Positions 7,844 to 15,856 of a stretch of 64,000 nt of DNA are shown here, one piece after another. How positions within the stretch are numbered: the first letter of the stretch is position 1; the number at the start of each line of letters is the position of its first letter. The notes beneath the pieces are model-generated. The model saw only the letters and a list, made by a program, of their open reading frames with translations, searched no databases and was not told the origin of the DNA. The position numbers and the translations under genes were made by a program. The stretch is from a virus, in the IMG/VR virus record IMGVR_UViG_3300018891_000001, positions 124,001 to 188,000 of that record; one strand, written 5' to 3'.

Positions 7844-10381
7844 ATGTTTACAAAAAGTTATATTGACAAGCTAAACAAGGATATTGAAAAATATACGACC
7901 AAATATCCAGAACGAAAAATCTTTCCAATCACTGAAAACATGACTCGCACATTTGAAGGCGTATCTCAAACTGTCATGCTTGACCGGTATTCTCATAATG
8001 ATATGCTTCATGAAACATTGGAATCCGGAGATTTTGTTGTATTAACAATCAAAGATGATCCAAAATGGCCAACCCAAGGATTTGGATGGGTGCAATCCAT
8101 TGATTGGAAACACCGAAAAGCCCTTGTTAAAGTGGATGAGCAATTTGCAGGAGCGTTAGAAGGAGAAGAAGCAGATACTCTTTTGGTAGAACGAAATTTA
8201 GATGTGGTCCAAAAACCATTAGAAATTTTCTATGAGCAAATTGCTAAACGAAACGCATGGGCACTTTCCCAAGTAGAGAAAACTGAAGAGAAAAGACAGG
8301 AATGGTTTGAAAAGTTCTATCACGAATTAAAAGAACTTCATTTTGTGCCTGCAGGACGTGTGTTGCATGGAGCAGGATCGGGAACAGACGTTACATATTT
8401 CAACTGCTATGTAATGCCATTTGTCAAAGACTCCCGTGAAGGCATTTCTGAGCATCGTGGTAAGGTCATGGAAATTATGTCTAGAGGCGGCGGAGTTGGA
8501 ACAAACGGCTCTACCTTGCGTCCTCGAAATGAAGTGGCCCGTGGAGTCAATGGAAAATCATCGGGTTCAGTGTCATGGTTAAATGATATCTCAAATCTAA
8601 CTAACTTAGTTGAACAAGGTGGAAGCCGCCGTGGTGCACAAATGATTATGCTTGCTGATTGGCATCCGGATATTGTAGAATTTATCATTTCAAAAATGCA
8701 AAATCCAAAGATTTTGAAATTCATCATCGAGAATACCCATGATGAACATATCAAAGAAGTCGCAAAAGCCAAGTTAAAATTTGTACCATTGACCGAAAGA
8801 GAAAAAAGAGCTTATGAAGCTTTAGTTAGATCTCATGTCACAGAAGATATAGATCCTATTGTAGAAGAAGCAAAGTCTATTCTAGCCGATGGTGGTACAT
8901 GGTCTGTTCATAACCCAGAATTTTTAACAGGTGCCAATATATCTGTCTGCTTAACTCATGAGTTCATGAAAGCTGTAGAGAACGATGGAGAATATAAACT
9001 TCGTTTCCCTGATGTCGCTAATTATACAGAAGAAGAAATGAAAGATTATAACGAAAAATGGCATGAAATAGGCGATGTACGTGAATGGGAAAAGATGGGG
9101 TATGATGTCCGTATACATCGTAAGATTCGTGCAAGAGAATTATGGAAACTGATTAATATTTGTGCAACGTATTCAGCGGAGCCAGGCATTTTCTTCATTG
9201 ATAATGCCAATGATATGACAAACGCCAAAGCATACGGACAAAAAGTTGTAGCAACCAATCCATGCGGAGAACAGCCATTAGCCCCGTACTCTGTTTGTAA
9301 TCTTGCAGCTATTAACTTAGCAAAAATGGCAAGTTTTGAAACTGGTACAGTAGATTTTGAAAAATTAAAACGTACAGTAGAAATAGGTGTACGTATGCAA
9401 GATAATGTCATTGATGCAACTCCTTATTTCTTACCGGAAAACACAAAACAAGCTAAAGGAGAACGACGGGTCGGATTAGGGGTCATGGGATTGCATGATT
9501 TGCTGATTAAATGTGGCTTGGAATACGGAAGTAAAGAGGGAAATCAATTAATAGATAAAGTATTTGAAACAATTGCCTGCACCGCTTATCGAACCAGTAT
9601 TGAATTAGCAAAGGAAAAAGGAAGCTTCCCATTCCTTACTACAGAAGACAAGTTAGATGAAATTGATTTACGAATGAAATTTGTCAATACCGGTTACATG
9701 AAAAACATGCCAGAAGATATTCGAAAAAGTATTTTAAAACACGGTATCCGAAATAGTCACTTGCTGACGGTAGCTCCAACTGGAAGTACAGGCACCATGG
9801 TAGGAGGAAGCACAGGCCTAGAACCATATTTTAGTTTCGTTTATTATCGTTCCGGCCGATTAGGTAAATTCATTGAAGTCAAAGCACCGATCGTTCAAGA
9901 ATATTTAGAATTTAAAGGGTTGCCACTTGATACACCACTAAGTGAATTGCCATCATACTTTAAAGGGGCAATGGACCTTACACCGGAACAACACGCTGAT
10001 GTTCAATGCATCATTCAACGTTGGGTTGATTCCAGTCTTTCTAAAACCGTTAACGCTCCAAAAGGATATACGATTCAACAAGTACAAGAAGTATATGAAC
10101 GACTGTGGAAAGGCGGAGCAAAAGGGGGTACCGTTTATGTCGATGGAAGTCGAGATGCACAGGTATTATCGTTGACCCCAGAAGAAAACGATGTAGAGGA
10201 ATTGGATATTCAAGACACAAAAGAAGAACTTGCAAATGAATATCTCCAAACTCAAGAAACCATCGTTTACGGTAGTGAAGTTGGAAACATCTGCCCTATT
10301 TGTAAGGCAGGAGAAGTCAAAGACTTTGGAGGTTGCAATAGCTGCTCTAATTGCGGAGCTCAGTTAAAATGCGGCTTATAA
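7844..10381 (+). CDS. nrdJ: Class II (adenosylcobalamin-dependent) ribonucleotide reductase
   Basis: The 845-residue protein reduces ribonucleotides to deoxyribonucleotides using a B12-derived thiyl radical. Evidence is the order of RNR motifs: PAGRVLHGAG and TYFNCYVMP (first redox Cys), EIMSRGGGVGTNGSTLRPRN, GGSRRGAQM, the active-site NPCGEQPL with Cys and Glu, and APTGSTGT. A C-terminal Cys-rich tail (CPIC, CNSCSNCG, CGL) holds a zinc ribbon and the redox cysteines. No NrdB-type subunit is needed or present nearby. Motif I is about 190 residues in because of an N-terminal extension. It has its own promoter with the shared operator. Confidence 0.92.
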   Translation: MFTKSYIDKLNKDIEKYTTKYPERKIFPITENMTRTFEGVSQTVMLDRYSHNDMLHETLESGDFVVLTIKDDPKWPTQGFGWVQSIDWKHRKALVKVDEQFAGALEGEEADTLLVERNLDVVQKPLEIFYEQIAKRNAWALSQVEKTEEKRQEWFEKFYHELKELHFVPAGRVLHGAGSGTDVTYFNCYVMPFVKDSREGISEHRGKVMEIMSRGGGVGTNGSTLRPRNEVARGVNGKSSGSVSWLNDISNLTNLVEQGGSRRGAQMIMLADWHPDIVEFIISKMQNPKILKFIIENTHDEHIKEVAKAKLKFVPLTEREKRAYEALVRSHVTEDIDPIVEEAKSILADGGTWSVHNPEFLTGANISVCLTHEFMKAVENDGEYKLRFPDVANYTEEEMKDYNEKWHEIGDVREWEKMGYDVRIHRKIRARELWKLINICATYSAEPGIFFIDNANDMTNAKAYGQKVVATNPCGEQPLAPYSVCNLAAINLAKMASFETGTVDFEKLKRTVEIGVRMQDNVIDATPYFLPENTKQAKGERRVGLGVMGLHDLLIKCGLEYGSKEGNQLIDKVFETIACTAYRTSIELAKEKGSFPFLTTEDKLDEIDLRMKFVNTGYMKNMPEDIRKSILKHGIRNSHLLTVAPTGSTGTMVGGSTGLEPYFSFVYYRSGRLGKFIEVKAPIVQEYLEFKGLPLDTPLSELPSYFKGAMDLTPEQHADVQCIIQRWVDSSLSKTVNAPKGYTIQQVQEVYERLWKGGAKGGTVYVDGSRDAQVLSLTPEENDVEELDIQDTKEELANEYLQTQETIVYGSEVGNICPICKAGEVKDFGGCNSCSNCGAQLKCGL

Positions 10382-10393
10382 GGAGGAACATAA

Positions 10394-10681
10394 ATGATCT
10401 TCCGAGCACCACCTGGACACTGGTTATTAAGCAAACAAGAACTCCAAAAAATGATGGATTGCATTGCACAGGGAGAAGTACAAAAAGTTACAGAATACCT
10501 TCGATTTTGCTTAGAGGAAATTCAATTTTACGATGACATTCGTCGGCAAATCGAACAAAAGAAAATGCTCAAAGAAGATGGCGAACACTTTAAAGCGTTG
10601 TCCCTAGAAAATAAAATTCGTCAAAAAGTGCGGCAACAAACTGAACGAAGCCAACTAATACAATCTCAATTTCTATCTTGA
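10394..10681 (+). CDS. Hypothetical charged helical protein
   Basis: The 95-residue product follows nrdJ by 12 bp with AGGAGG before its ATG, so it is cotranscribed. It is rich in Gln, Lys and Glu with no motif. A role linked to the reductase is possible from position only. A terminator follows. Confidence 0.7.
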   Translation: MIFRAPPGHWLLSKQELQKMMDCIAQGEVQKVTEYLRFCLEEIQFYDDIRRQIEQKKMLKEDGEHFKALSLENKIRQKVRQQTERSQLIQSQFLS

Positions 10682-10685
10682 TCTT

Positions 10686-10701
10686 TTGTAACATATTACA
10701 A
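10686..10701 (+). promoter_or_regulatory. Operator-like palindrome beside the terminator
   Basis: TTGTAACATATTACAA matches the operator consensus at 13 of 16 positions but has no clear -10 just upstream. It lies between the stop codon at 10681 and the terminator, so it may be a decayed or auxiliary site for the promoter near 10733. Confidence 0.45.
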
Positions 10702-10703
10702 AA

Positions 10704-10729
10704 AAGTGGGCGACAAACCCACTTTTTTT
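10704..10729 (+). terminator. Terminator of the nrdJ unit
   Basis: The stem AAGTGGG/CCCACTT with a short loop is followed by seven T. A TATAAT box follows at 10733-10738 for the next unit. Confidence 0.85.
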
Positions 10730-10785
10730 ATATATAATAAAGATATTCGAAGAAAAATCAAGAAAAACAAAGAAAGGAGAACATT

Positions 10786-10946
10786 ATGGAATTAGTGCGT
10801 TCCTATCTTCAGAATTATGGAATCGTGGACTACATTATTATTTTCAAATTCACATTCAAATAAGCGAATCTGGAAAACTACTCATTAAACCTTGTTGTAT
10901 CAACTCATATCATCCTCCAAAGGAGAGTGTTATCGTATGGAATTAG
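10786..10946 (+). pseudogene. Frameshifted small gene with MELV leader
   Basis: ATG 10786, with AAAGGAG upstream, encodes MELVRSYLQNYG and runs to a stop at 10863. In the third frame the coding continues from about 10817 (WNRGLHYYFQIHIQISES and onward) to a stop at 10946, overlapping the next gene's start in the same way other packed genes here do. The second half has no start signal. A one-base indel near 10817 in a gene of about 53 codons is the simplest reading; programmed frameshifting is less likely. Confidence 0.55.
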
Positions 10947-11188
10947 TTCAACAATTATTGACAAAAAAGCAAGAAACAAAAAACAAAATTCAGCGATTAA
11001 AAGAAGAAGGGCTTTTGGTTCCTAAATCCATTACCATGAATGGAATTTATTCATCAGATAACTTAACATATGTTGGCCCCCTTGTAACTGGATCATTCTC
11101 AAGTCAATTAATAATTAATGATCAAGTGATTGGCAACGTCACTGTTACAGGAATGTCCCGGGAGGCGGAATACCAAACATGGAGATGA
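10937..11188 (+). CDS. Small hypothetical protein with MELV leader
   Basis: The start ATG 10937 follows AAAGGAG by a normal gap; upstream in-frame codons overlap the broken gene and are not used. The 83-residue product begins MELVQQLLTKKQ, a variant of the leader shared with several other proteins of this element, followed by a helical stretch and a short beta-rich end. No family is recognised. Confidence 0.7.
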   Translation: MELVQQLLTKKQETKNKIQRLKEEGLLVPKSITMNGIYSSDNLTYVGPLVTGSFSSQLIINDQVIGNVTVTGMSREAEYQTWR

Positions 11189-11589
11189 TCAATAAATATA
11201 TCGAGCTTCACCGACCAGAAACATGGTATGAAAAAATGCTAAAGAACTTTTTCCGTTATCAATGGCAAACTCCTTCATACAAAAGAATTCTTTTACAGAA
11301 AATATATGAAGAAACAAAAGAACTAAAAGCAGAACTAGATGATTTCTATAATCGAACTAGATCTATGCCTAGAAGATCTGGGAAATCTTATTACTATAAT
11401 TCCATTTTATATGAGATTGCACAGAAAGAATTTGTGTGGCGCACAATCAAGTTACGATGGAACAATTTACGTAATGATCTTTTCATGGAGGAGAATGAAG
11501 ATGGAACTATGCCTTCAATATTTACTAATCCAATCTTCTCACAAACGACAAAAAGAATACGAGACCATCAAACAATTGGACCATATTAA
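11179..11589 (+). CDS. Hypothetical protein with MEMI leader
   Basis: The 136-residue product begins MEMINKYIELHRPETW, close to the leader pattern MEL(V/I)xxYL. It is rich in aromatic and basic residues, with the repeated theme WYEKMLKNFF and FVWRTIKLRWNNL. It overlaps the previous gene by 10 bp and the next by 89 bp. Function unknown. Confidence 0.65.
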   Translation: MEMINKYIELHRPETWYEKMLKNFFRYQWQTPSYKRILLQKIYEETKELKAELDDFYNRTRSMPRRSGKSYYYNSILYEIAQKEFVWRTIKLRWNNLRNDLFMEENEDGTMPSIFTNPIFSQTTKRIRDHQTIGPY

Positions 11590-11674
11590 AAAACATATTA
11601 CAAAGAAAGCGGAACGAGATTGGGATTTATTATTTAGGAGGTTGACAAGATCTGATGGAACTGACCGTGAATGA
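11501..11674 (+). CDS. Small overlapping gene with MEL leader
   Basis: ATG 11501 lies inside the 3' end of the previous gene in another frame and has GGAGG 8 bp upstream. The 57 residues begin MELCLQYLLIQSS, again the leader pattern, and continue as a basic helix. It overlaps the next gene by 20 bp. The ribosome-binding site and leader make it likely real despite the large overlap. Confidence 0.55.
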   Translation: MELCLQYLLIQSSHKRQKEYETIKQLDHIKKHITKKAERDWDLLFRRLTRSDGTDRE

Positions 11675-12389
11675 TTTATATGATTTTAAATCCTGTCCCT
11701 TACGTTTTAAATTGACTCGCATCGATAAAGTCTGCAAAGAAATCACCACCAATGATGGCATTCGAGAAGCATTGCAATCCGTGATAAATTATTATTATTT
11801 TCATCTGCAGCAAGGAAAACAGCTTTCAATTACAGATTTAAAAGAAAAGTTTAGCAGCATTTGGTATGGGAAACTTAATATCTATGACATTTACACAAAT
11901 AGTAAAACCGAACAACGAAAAAAGGAATTAGAAGCCATTGGTATGCTACATACGTTTTATCGTCAACAGCAATATGCACCTGATTATGTGATTGCTTCCA
12001 ATGTGGATTTCCGAGTTCCCTTTGGAAATGATTTTTATGTAAGAGGTAATCTTCCTGTCATTCGAGATACTCCAAGAGGCATTGAATTAGCGGTTTTTAA
12101 AATGGGAAAGCACAAATACAATGAGTTTTGGCAAAAAACCGATATGGGGCTTACTTTGATGGCCATGGCCTATCAATCCATGTTTAAGCAAGAACTCGAC
12201 AGTATCGCAGTCCATGTCTTGCGAGATGGTAGTACACTTTATGTGCAACGCAAAAAACAAGATTACAAGAGATTAATCAAAACCATCAATATGGTCAAAG
12301 AATCCATCGAAAAAGGGTGGTTGTATCCACGAGAAACTTATGCTTGTGATAAATGTCCTGCACAACATTTATGTATGGAATGGAGATGA
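11655..12389 (+). CDS. Cas4/RecB-like PD-(D/E)XK protein, probably catalytically dead
   Basis: The fold is indicated by SxxxDLxxFxxCP-like text at the N terminus (C14), a central VRGxxxVIRDTPRG strand, and a C-terminal cluster C231, C234, C240. With C14 these could hold an iron-sulfur cluster as in Cas4 and AddB. In active members the strand reads GxxD and the next strand D(Y/F)K. Here the first Asp is P134 and the second is V147, leaving only K149. A structural or DNA-end-binding role is therefore more likely than cleavage. A paralogue with intact residues lies at 16.9 kb. Confidence 0.75.
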   Translation: MELTVNDLYDFKSCPLRFKLTRIDKVCKEITTNDGIREALQSVINYYYFHLQQGKQLSITDLKEKFSSIWYGKLNIYDIYTNSKTEQRKKELEAIGMLHTFYRQQQYAPDYVIASNVDFRVPFGNDFYVRGNLPVIRDTPRGIELAVFKMGKHKYNEFWQKTDMGLTLMAMAYQSMFKQELDSIAVHVLRDGSTLYVQRKKQDYKRLIKTINMVKESIEKGWLYPRETYACDKCPAQHLCMEWR

Positions 12390-12395
12390 TATCAC

Positions 12396-12827
12396 ATGAG
12401 AAAATCTTGGAATCAATATTTCATGGAAATAGCAGAAATGGCTGCAACAAGAGCTACCTGTGACCGACTACATGTAGGGTGTGTTCTTGTTAAAAATCAT
12501 CGAATCATTGCAACAGGCTATAATGGAAGTATTAGTGGGCATGATCACTGTGAGGATATAGGTCACTTAATGCACGAAAACGGGTGTAAAAGAACCATTC
12601 ATGCCGAAATGAATGCTCTTTTACAGTGTGCTAAGCATGGAATTGCAACAGAAGGGGCTACGGCTTATGTCACTCATTATCCATGTCCAGATTGCATGAA
12701 ATCACTAAATCAAGCAGGAATTCAAACCATTTATTATAAGCATTACTATCCTCATCGCTACGAAAATAACTTTCATGAAGGAATGGAGGTGATTTCATAT
12801 GATGCTATTTCGGAAACTAATTTGTAA
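12396..12827 (+). CDS. Deoxycytidylate deaminase
   Basis: This 143-residue ComEB/dCMP deaminase converts dCMP to dUMP, feeding thymidylate synthesis. The zinc site is H69-A-E71 with P96-C-P-D-C100, both intact, and the length is typical. The segment HDHCEDIGHLMHENGC matches the insert of dCMP deaminases that carries a second metal site. It follows the Cas4-like gene by 6 bp and works in the same pathway as the dUTPase and ThyX-like protein of this element. Confidence 0.93.
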   Translation: MRKSWNQYFMEIAEMAATRATCDRLHVGCVLVKNHRIIATGYNGSISGHDHCEDIGHLMHENGCKRTIHAEMNALLQCAKHGIATEGATAYVTHYPCPDCMKSLNQAGIQTIYYKHYYPHRYENNFHEGMEVISYDAISETNL

Positions 12828-12960
12828 ATTCAAAGGACTTCATCATCCTGAATTTACAGGAAGCTATCATGTATTTGACTATGACTTCAAATATCCAAGG
12901 AAAATTCATGTTCATCGCTGTCCAAACTGTGGAGATTACAAAAAAATTATGGTGGATTAA
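12799..12960 (+). CDS. Small CPNCG protein
   Basis: ATG 12799 has GGAGGTGATT upstream and encodes 53 residues. It is His- and Tyr-rich with one CPNCG knuckle near the C terminus. It overlaps the deaminase gene by 29 bp. Function unknown. Confidence 0.6.
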   Translation: MMLFRKLICKFKGLHHPEFTGSYHVFDYDFKYPRKIHVHRCPNCGDYKKIMVD

Positions 12961-12975
12961 GTATGGAGATCGTAT

Positions 12976-13062
12976 GTGAATAAACTGTATATCGTATGTT
13001 TGGAAAGAGATGATAAATGCATTATAAAAAGATTGTGGTGTGATATAAATGGAATTGATTAA
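12976..13062 (+). CDS. Very small hypothetical protein
   Basis: A GTG at 12976 with GGAG 8 bp upstream opens 28 codons (VNKLYIVCLERDD and onward). It ends at 13062, overlapping the next gene by 14 bp. The overlap style matches other small genes here. Its short length keeps confidence low. Confidence 0.4.
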   Translation: MNKLYIVCLERDDKCIIKRLWCDINGID

Positions 13063-13624
13063 AGCATATCTTAATCTTCAATTTCAAAATGGGCGAATCA
13101 ACACATATGAATATATCAAAGACCACATTGGAAAGACACAATCCTTGTTACCGTCACATAATCAATTTGACCTTCGCCATTCAATTGATCCTTTTTTACC
13201 TGAAGGGTTTGAATGGATGCATGAATTGCAAGGCGGATTGATCATCCCTATTGAACAACCAAAAACAATGGAAAAATTACAACAAGAATCTGATATTCTA
13301 GAAAAAATGGCACATATGATAAAATGTGTATGGATGTTTATGGCCATTTTACTGATTATAACCAATCTTCTTGTATGGTTTTCAGGCACGAAATCACCAA
13401 TTGGGTTGATTATGTGGATCCCTTTTACTGCTGCTTATTATATCTACAGGTATTTTGAAAACAAGAAAGCAAAGATACAACAAACACTGGAAGTAAAAGA
13501 AATACAACGAATACTAGAAAAAGCGACAGCAGAAATCCTGGGAGAAACGACAGTAGAAATCCGAAGAACTGCACCAAGAGGTGTTAGACCTAGTTTGCAT
13601 TCTCCATCAAGAAGACATGAATAA
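13049..13624 (+). CDS. Membrane protein with MELI leader
   Basis: The 191-residue product begins MELIKAYLNLQFQNG, a clear copy of the shared leader. Two adjacent hydrophobic helices at about residues 95-115 and 120-140 make a membrane hairpin, followed by a long charged helix and a basic tail. No signal peptide or catalytic motif is visible. Function unknown. Confidence 0.75.
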   Translation: MELIKAYLNLQFQNGRINTYEYIKDHIGKTQSLLPSHNQFDLRHSIDPFLPEGFEWMHELQGGLIIPIEQPKTMEKLQQESDILEKMAHMIKCVWMFMAILLIITNLLVWFSGTKSPIGLIMWIPFTAAYYIYRYFENKKAKIQQTLEVKEIQRILEKATAEILGETTVEIRRTAPRGVRPSLHSPSRRHE

Positions 13625-13636
13625 CCTTATGAAGAA

Positions 13637-13659
13637 TAAAATATTGTAATGTGTTACAA
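13637..13659 (+). promoter_or_regulatory. Protease promoter with operator
   Basis: A -10-like TAAAAT (13637-13642) is followed by the operator TTGTAATGTGTTACAA (13644-13659, 14/16). Downstream, GGGAATC and GATTCCC flank the ribosome-binding site of the protease gene and could sequester it. Confidence 0.7.
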
Positions 13660-13699
13660 TGAATTTAAAGGATACAGGGGAATCTAAAGGAGGATTCCC

Positions 13700-14599
13700 A
13701 TGGAATTTAAGTTAGCAAACTTTCAAGTTAAAGAAGTCATCCCCGCTTCTGCCTATCGTGATGATTATGTTGATTGGGGATTAAAAGCAGTTGGTGCAGA
13801 AATTGCTTGGCAAAAATCCAAAGGAAGAGGCATTAAAGTAGCGGTTTTAGATACAGGCATTGACCGTGACCATCGTGATTTAATTCAAAATGTGAGAGAA
13901 ACGATTGATTTTACAGGATCTCCATACGGAGCTGAAGATGTACAGGGTCATGGTACCCATTGTGCAGGTATTATCGCCGGTGTAGATAATCAGATAGGCA
14001 TGATCGGGGTAGCACCGGAAGTGGAAATTTATTCAGCTAAAGTATTGGGAGATAACGGTTCCGGTAGTTTTGAATCTATTATCAAAGGAATTCGATGGGC
14101 AATGACACATAATGTAGATGTCATTTCCATGAGCTTGGGAACTGCGACTCGACCACCACAAATATTGCATGATACGATTAAGCAAGCTGTTGCACAAGGC
14201 ATTATCCTAGTTGCCGCTACAGGGAATGAAAATAGTGCAGTATGTTATCCAGCAGCCTATGATGAAGTCATTGCCGTTTCTGCTGTAGACCAAAAACTAG
14301 AACGTGCTAAATTCTCTAACTTTGGTATTCAAAATGCGATTTCTGCACCAGGAGTGGATATTGTATCGACTTACAAAAATGGAACCTATGCCCGATTATC
14401 TGGCACTTCAATGGCCACTCCACTTGTAGCCGGTGCATGTGCCCTGATTATTGATCGATACAAGCAGCTTCATAACGGACTAAAGCCAAGCGTAGAGTAT
14501 GTGCATCAAACACTACTCACCATGGTCAAAGACTTAGGGGAAATAGGAAAAGATGAGCTATACGGAGCAGGAATGCTAAATTTGGCACTTCTTCCGTAA
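13700..14599 (+). CDS. Subtilisin-like intracellular serine protease
   Basis: This 299-residue protein has a complete catalytic triad: D51 in VAVLDTGID, H84 in GHGTHCAG and S237 in SGTSMATP, with the oxyanion Asn at N176. It has no signal peptide and no long prodomain. The short N-terminal extension (about 20 residues before YVDWGLKAV) resembles that of Bacillus intracellular serine proteases. It probably acts in the cytoplasm on host or phage proteins. It is transcribed alone from an operator-controlled promoter and followed by a terminator. Confidence 0.92.
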   Translation: MEFKLANFQVKEVIPASAYRDDYVDWGLKAVGAEIAWQKSKGRGIKVAVLDTGIDRDHRDLIQNVRETIDFTGSPYGAEDVQGHGTHCAGIIAGVDNQIGMIGVAPEVEIYSAKVLGDNGSGSFESIIKGIRWAMTHNVDVISMSLGTATRPPQILHDTIKQAVAQGIILVAATGNENSAVCYPAAYDEVIAVSAVDQKLERAKFSNFGIQNAISAPGVDIVSTYKNGTYARLSGTSMATPLVAGACALIIDRYKQLHNGLKPSVEYVHQTLLTMVKDLGEIGKDELYGAGMLNLALLP

Positions 14600-14605
14600 A
14601 AATGA

Positions 14606-14639
14606 AGGTAGGGTGTAAAAAACCCTATCTTTTTTCTTT
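14606..14639 (+). terminator. Terminator after the protease gene
   Basis: GGTAGGGT pairs with ACCCTATC (one G-U pair) and is followed by a T-rich run. Confidence 0.88.
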
Positions 14640-14647
14640 ATCTATGT

Positions 14648-14676
14648 TATAATGTAGAATATGAAAGACATTACAA
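14648..14676 (+). promoter_or_regulatory. Extended -10 promoter with weak operator
   Basis: TG-T-TATAAT (TATAAT at 14648-14653) is an extended -10 box. ATGAAAGACATTACAA at 14661-14676 matches the operator at 12 of 16 positions, with a perfect right half. Confidence 0.6.
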
Positions 14677-14700
14677 GGAAAAATGAGAGAGGTGGAGAAA

Positions 14701-14838
14701 ATGCAAGGAAAAATGGTGGATATCATTGAAGATATCGGAAAAGGAATTAAACAAGAGCAATTAGCACCAAAGACTGTAAAGGAGGAAAATCATAATGATC
14801 GAACAGCTGCAGCAGAAAAGCCGAAGAATCGGAGCTAA
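14701..14838 (+). CDS. Small hypothetical protein
   Basis: ATG 14701 follows AGAGAGGTGG by a normal distance. The 45-residue product has the acidic helix MVDIIEDIGKGIKQEQL and a basic tail. It overlaps the next gene by 44 bp in another frame. Function unknown. Confidence 0.55.
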   Translation: MQGKMVDIIEDIGKGIKQEQLAPKTVKEENHNDRTAAAEKPKNRS

Positions 14839-15271
14839 GAAGAATTTTATGCGAGAAAGTCAAGCGGCCGAAATGGAGCAAAATAATAAAATTGTTATTA
14901 TACAAACCAAAAGCGATAAAGGTATTCAAAATGTGGACTTGATATTAGAGCCCGATAAATTCGATGAATTATCCAGTAAATGTCGATTAACATTCGAAGA
15001 ATACTGTGATGTTATCAACGAATTAATTGATGAGGAGGAACAAGAATGGCATGAGCTTCGTATGAAGGATCAAGTCAACATGACTCGTGATGCCATCATT
15101 CAGGCCACTATTCTCAAGTATGCCAAAGAGGAATACAATATTGACAAGAGCCAGTACGCTGGTATTGACATTAACTATACAAAGCGATACGATACGGAGG
15201 GTCGCTTCTTAGGAGAAGCAGTCATTGTAACCCTGACGGCCATCCCAATGATGGGAGTCAAAATTAAATAA
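14795..15271 (+). CDS. Hypothetical protein upstream of RusA
   Basis: The 158-residue protein starts at ATG 14795 with AAAGGAGG upstream. The first 30 residues are basic. The centre is acidic and helical (EEYCDVINELIDEEEQEW) and the C terminus is beta-rich. No family recognised. It precedes the RusA-like gene by 16 bp. Confidence 0.72.
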   Translation: MIEQLQQKSRRIGAKKNFMRESQAAEMEQNNKIVIIQTKSDKGIQNVDLILEPDKFDELSSKCRLTFEEYCDVINELIDEEEQEWHELRMKDQVNMTRDAIIQATILKYAKEEYNIDKSQYAGIDINYTKRYDTEGRFLGEAVIVTLTAIPMMGVKIK

Positions 15272-15287
15272 GAAGGGTGAATCATCC

Positions 15288-15854
15288 ATGAGAAAATCTT
15301 TGATTTTACCTATGATGATGTTTGGCAAATTCCAAAGCCGACGTGCTAAGCGAGATGAAAACGGAAAAGCAATTATTAAAGGATATTACAAAAATGGAAA
15401 ACCAAAATACGAAACGGAAAAATGTTGGGTCATTCATAATGAAAGCAAAGGAGACAAAGGGGTTTATCCAAGCGTCAATCATATTTACACTCGAATTGCT
15501 AAAGGAAGACAAAAGCTAACTGCAGCAGCAGAACGTTTGAAAGAAAGATGGGAAATAGAAGCACGTATGTGGGCAGAAGAAGTCGGCTGGCAACTTACTC
15601 AACAACAAAAAGTCGTAATAGAATTAACGGCTTATTTTCCGCCAGATAATATCAACCGGGACACAAACAATGTATTCAAACTCATGATGGATGCCTTTAA
15701 TGGTATTATTTACGATGATGATGAATATGCATTGCCTCGAGTCATGGATTTTCATAAAGTAAAAGAAGGGGAAAAACCTTACTTTCAATTAGATATTTAC
15801 TTAAAAAGCGAAGAACCGGACATTATGATGCAGCGAGTTATGGAGAAAGAATAA
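15288..15854 (+). CDS. RusA-like Holliday junction resolvase
   Basis: The RusA signature is present as PPDNINRDTNNVFKLMMDAF then NGIIYDDDEY: the Asp/Asn and Lys followed by DAxNG and the acidic DDDE that bind magnesium. At 188 residues it is longer than E. coli RusA (about 120), with an N-terminal extension. It would cut four-way junctions during replication or recombination. Neighbours include Cas4-like nucleases, supporting a recombination cluster. Confidence 0.85.
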   Translation: MRKSLILPMMMFGKFQSRRAKRDENGKAIIKGYYKNGKPKYETEKCWVIHNESKGDKGVYPSVNHIYTRIAKGRQKLTAAAERLKERWEIEARMWAEEVGWQLTQQQKVVIELTAYFPPDNINRDTNNVFKLMMDAFNGIIYDDDEYALPRVMDFHKVKEGEKPYFQLDIYLKSEEPDIMMQRVMEKE

Positions 15855-15856
15855 CA

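Noticed and set aside
8407-9411. Minus-strand open frames inside nrdJ
   Set aside because: They lie wholly within a well-supported conserved gene and lack ribosome-binding sites.
13012-13027. Operator-like match at 13012
   Set aside because: Only 11 of 16 positions match and it lies inside a small coding frame without a -10 box.
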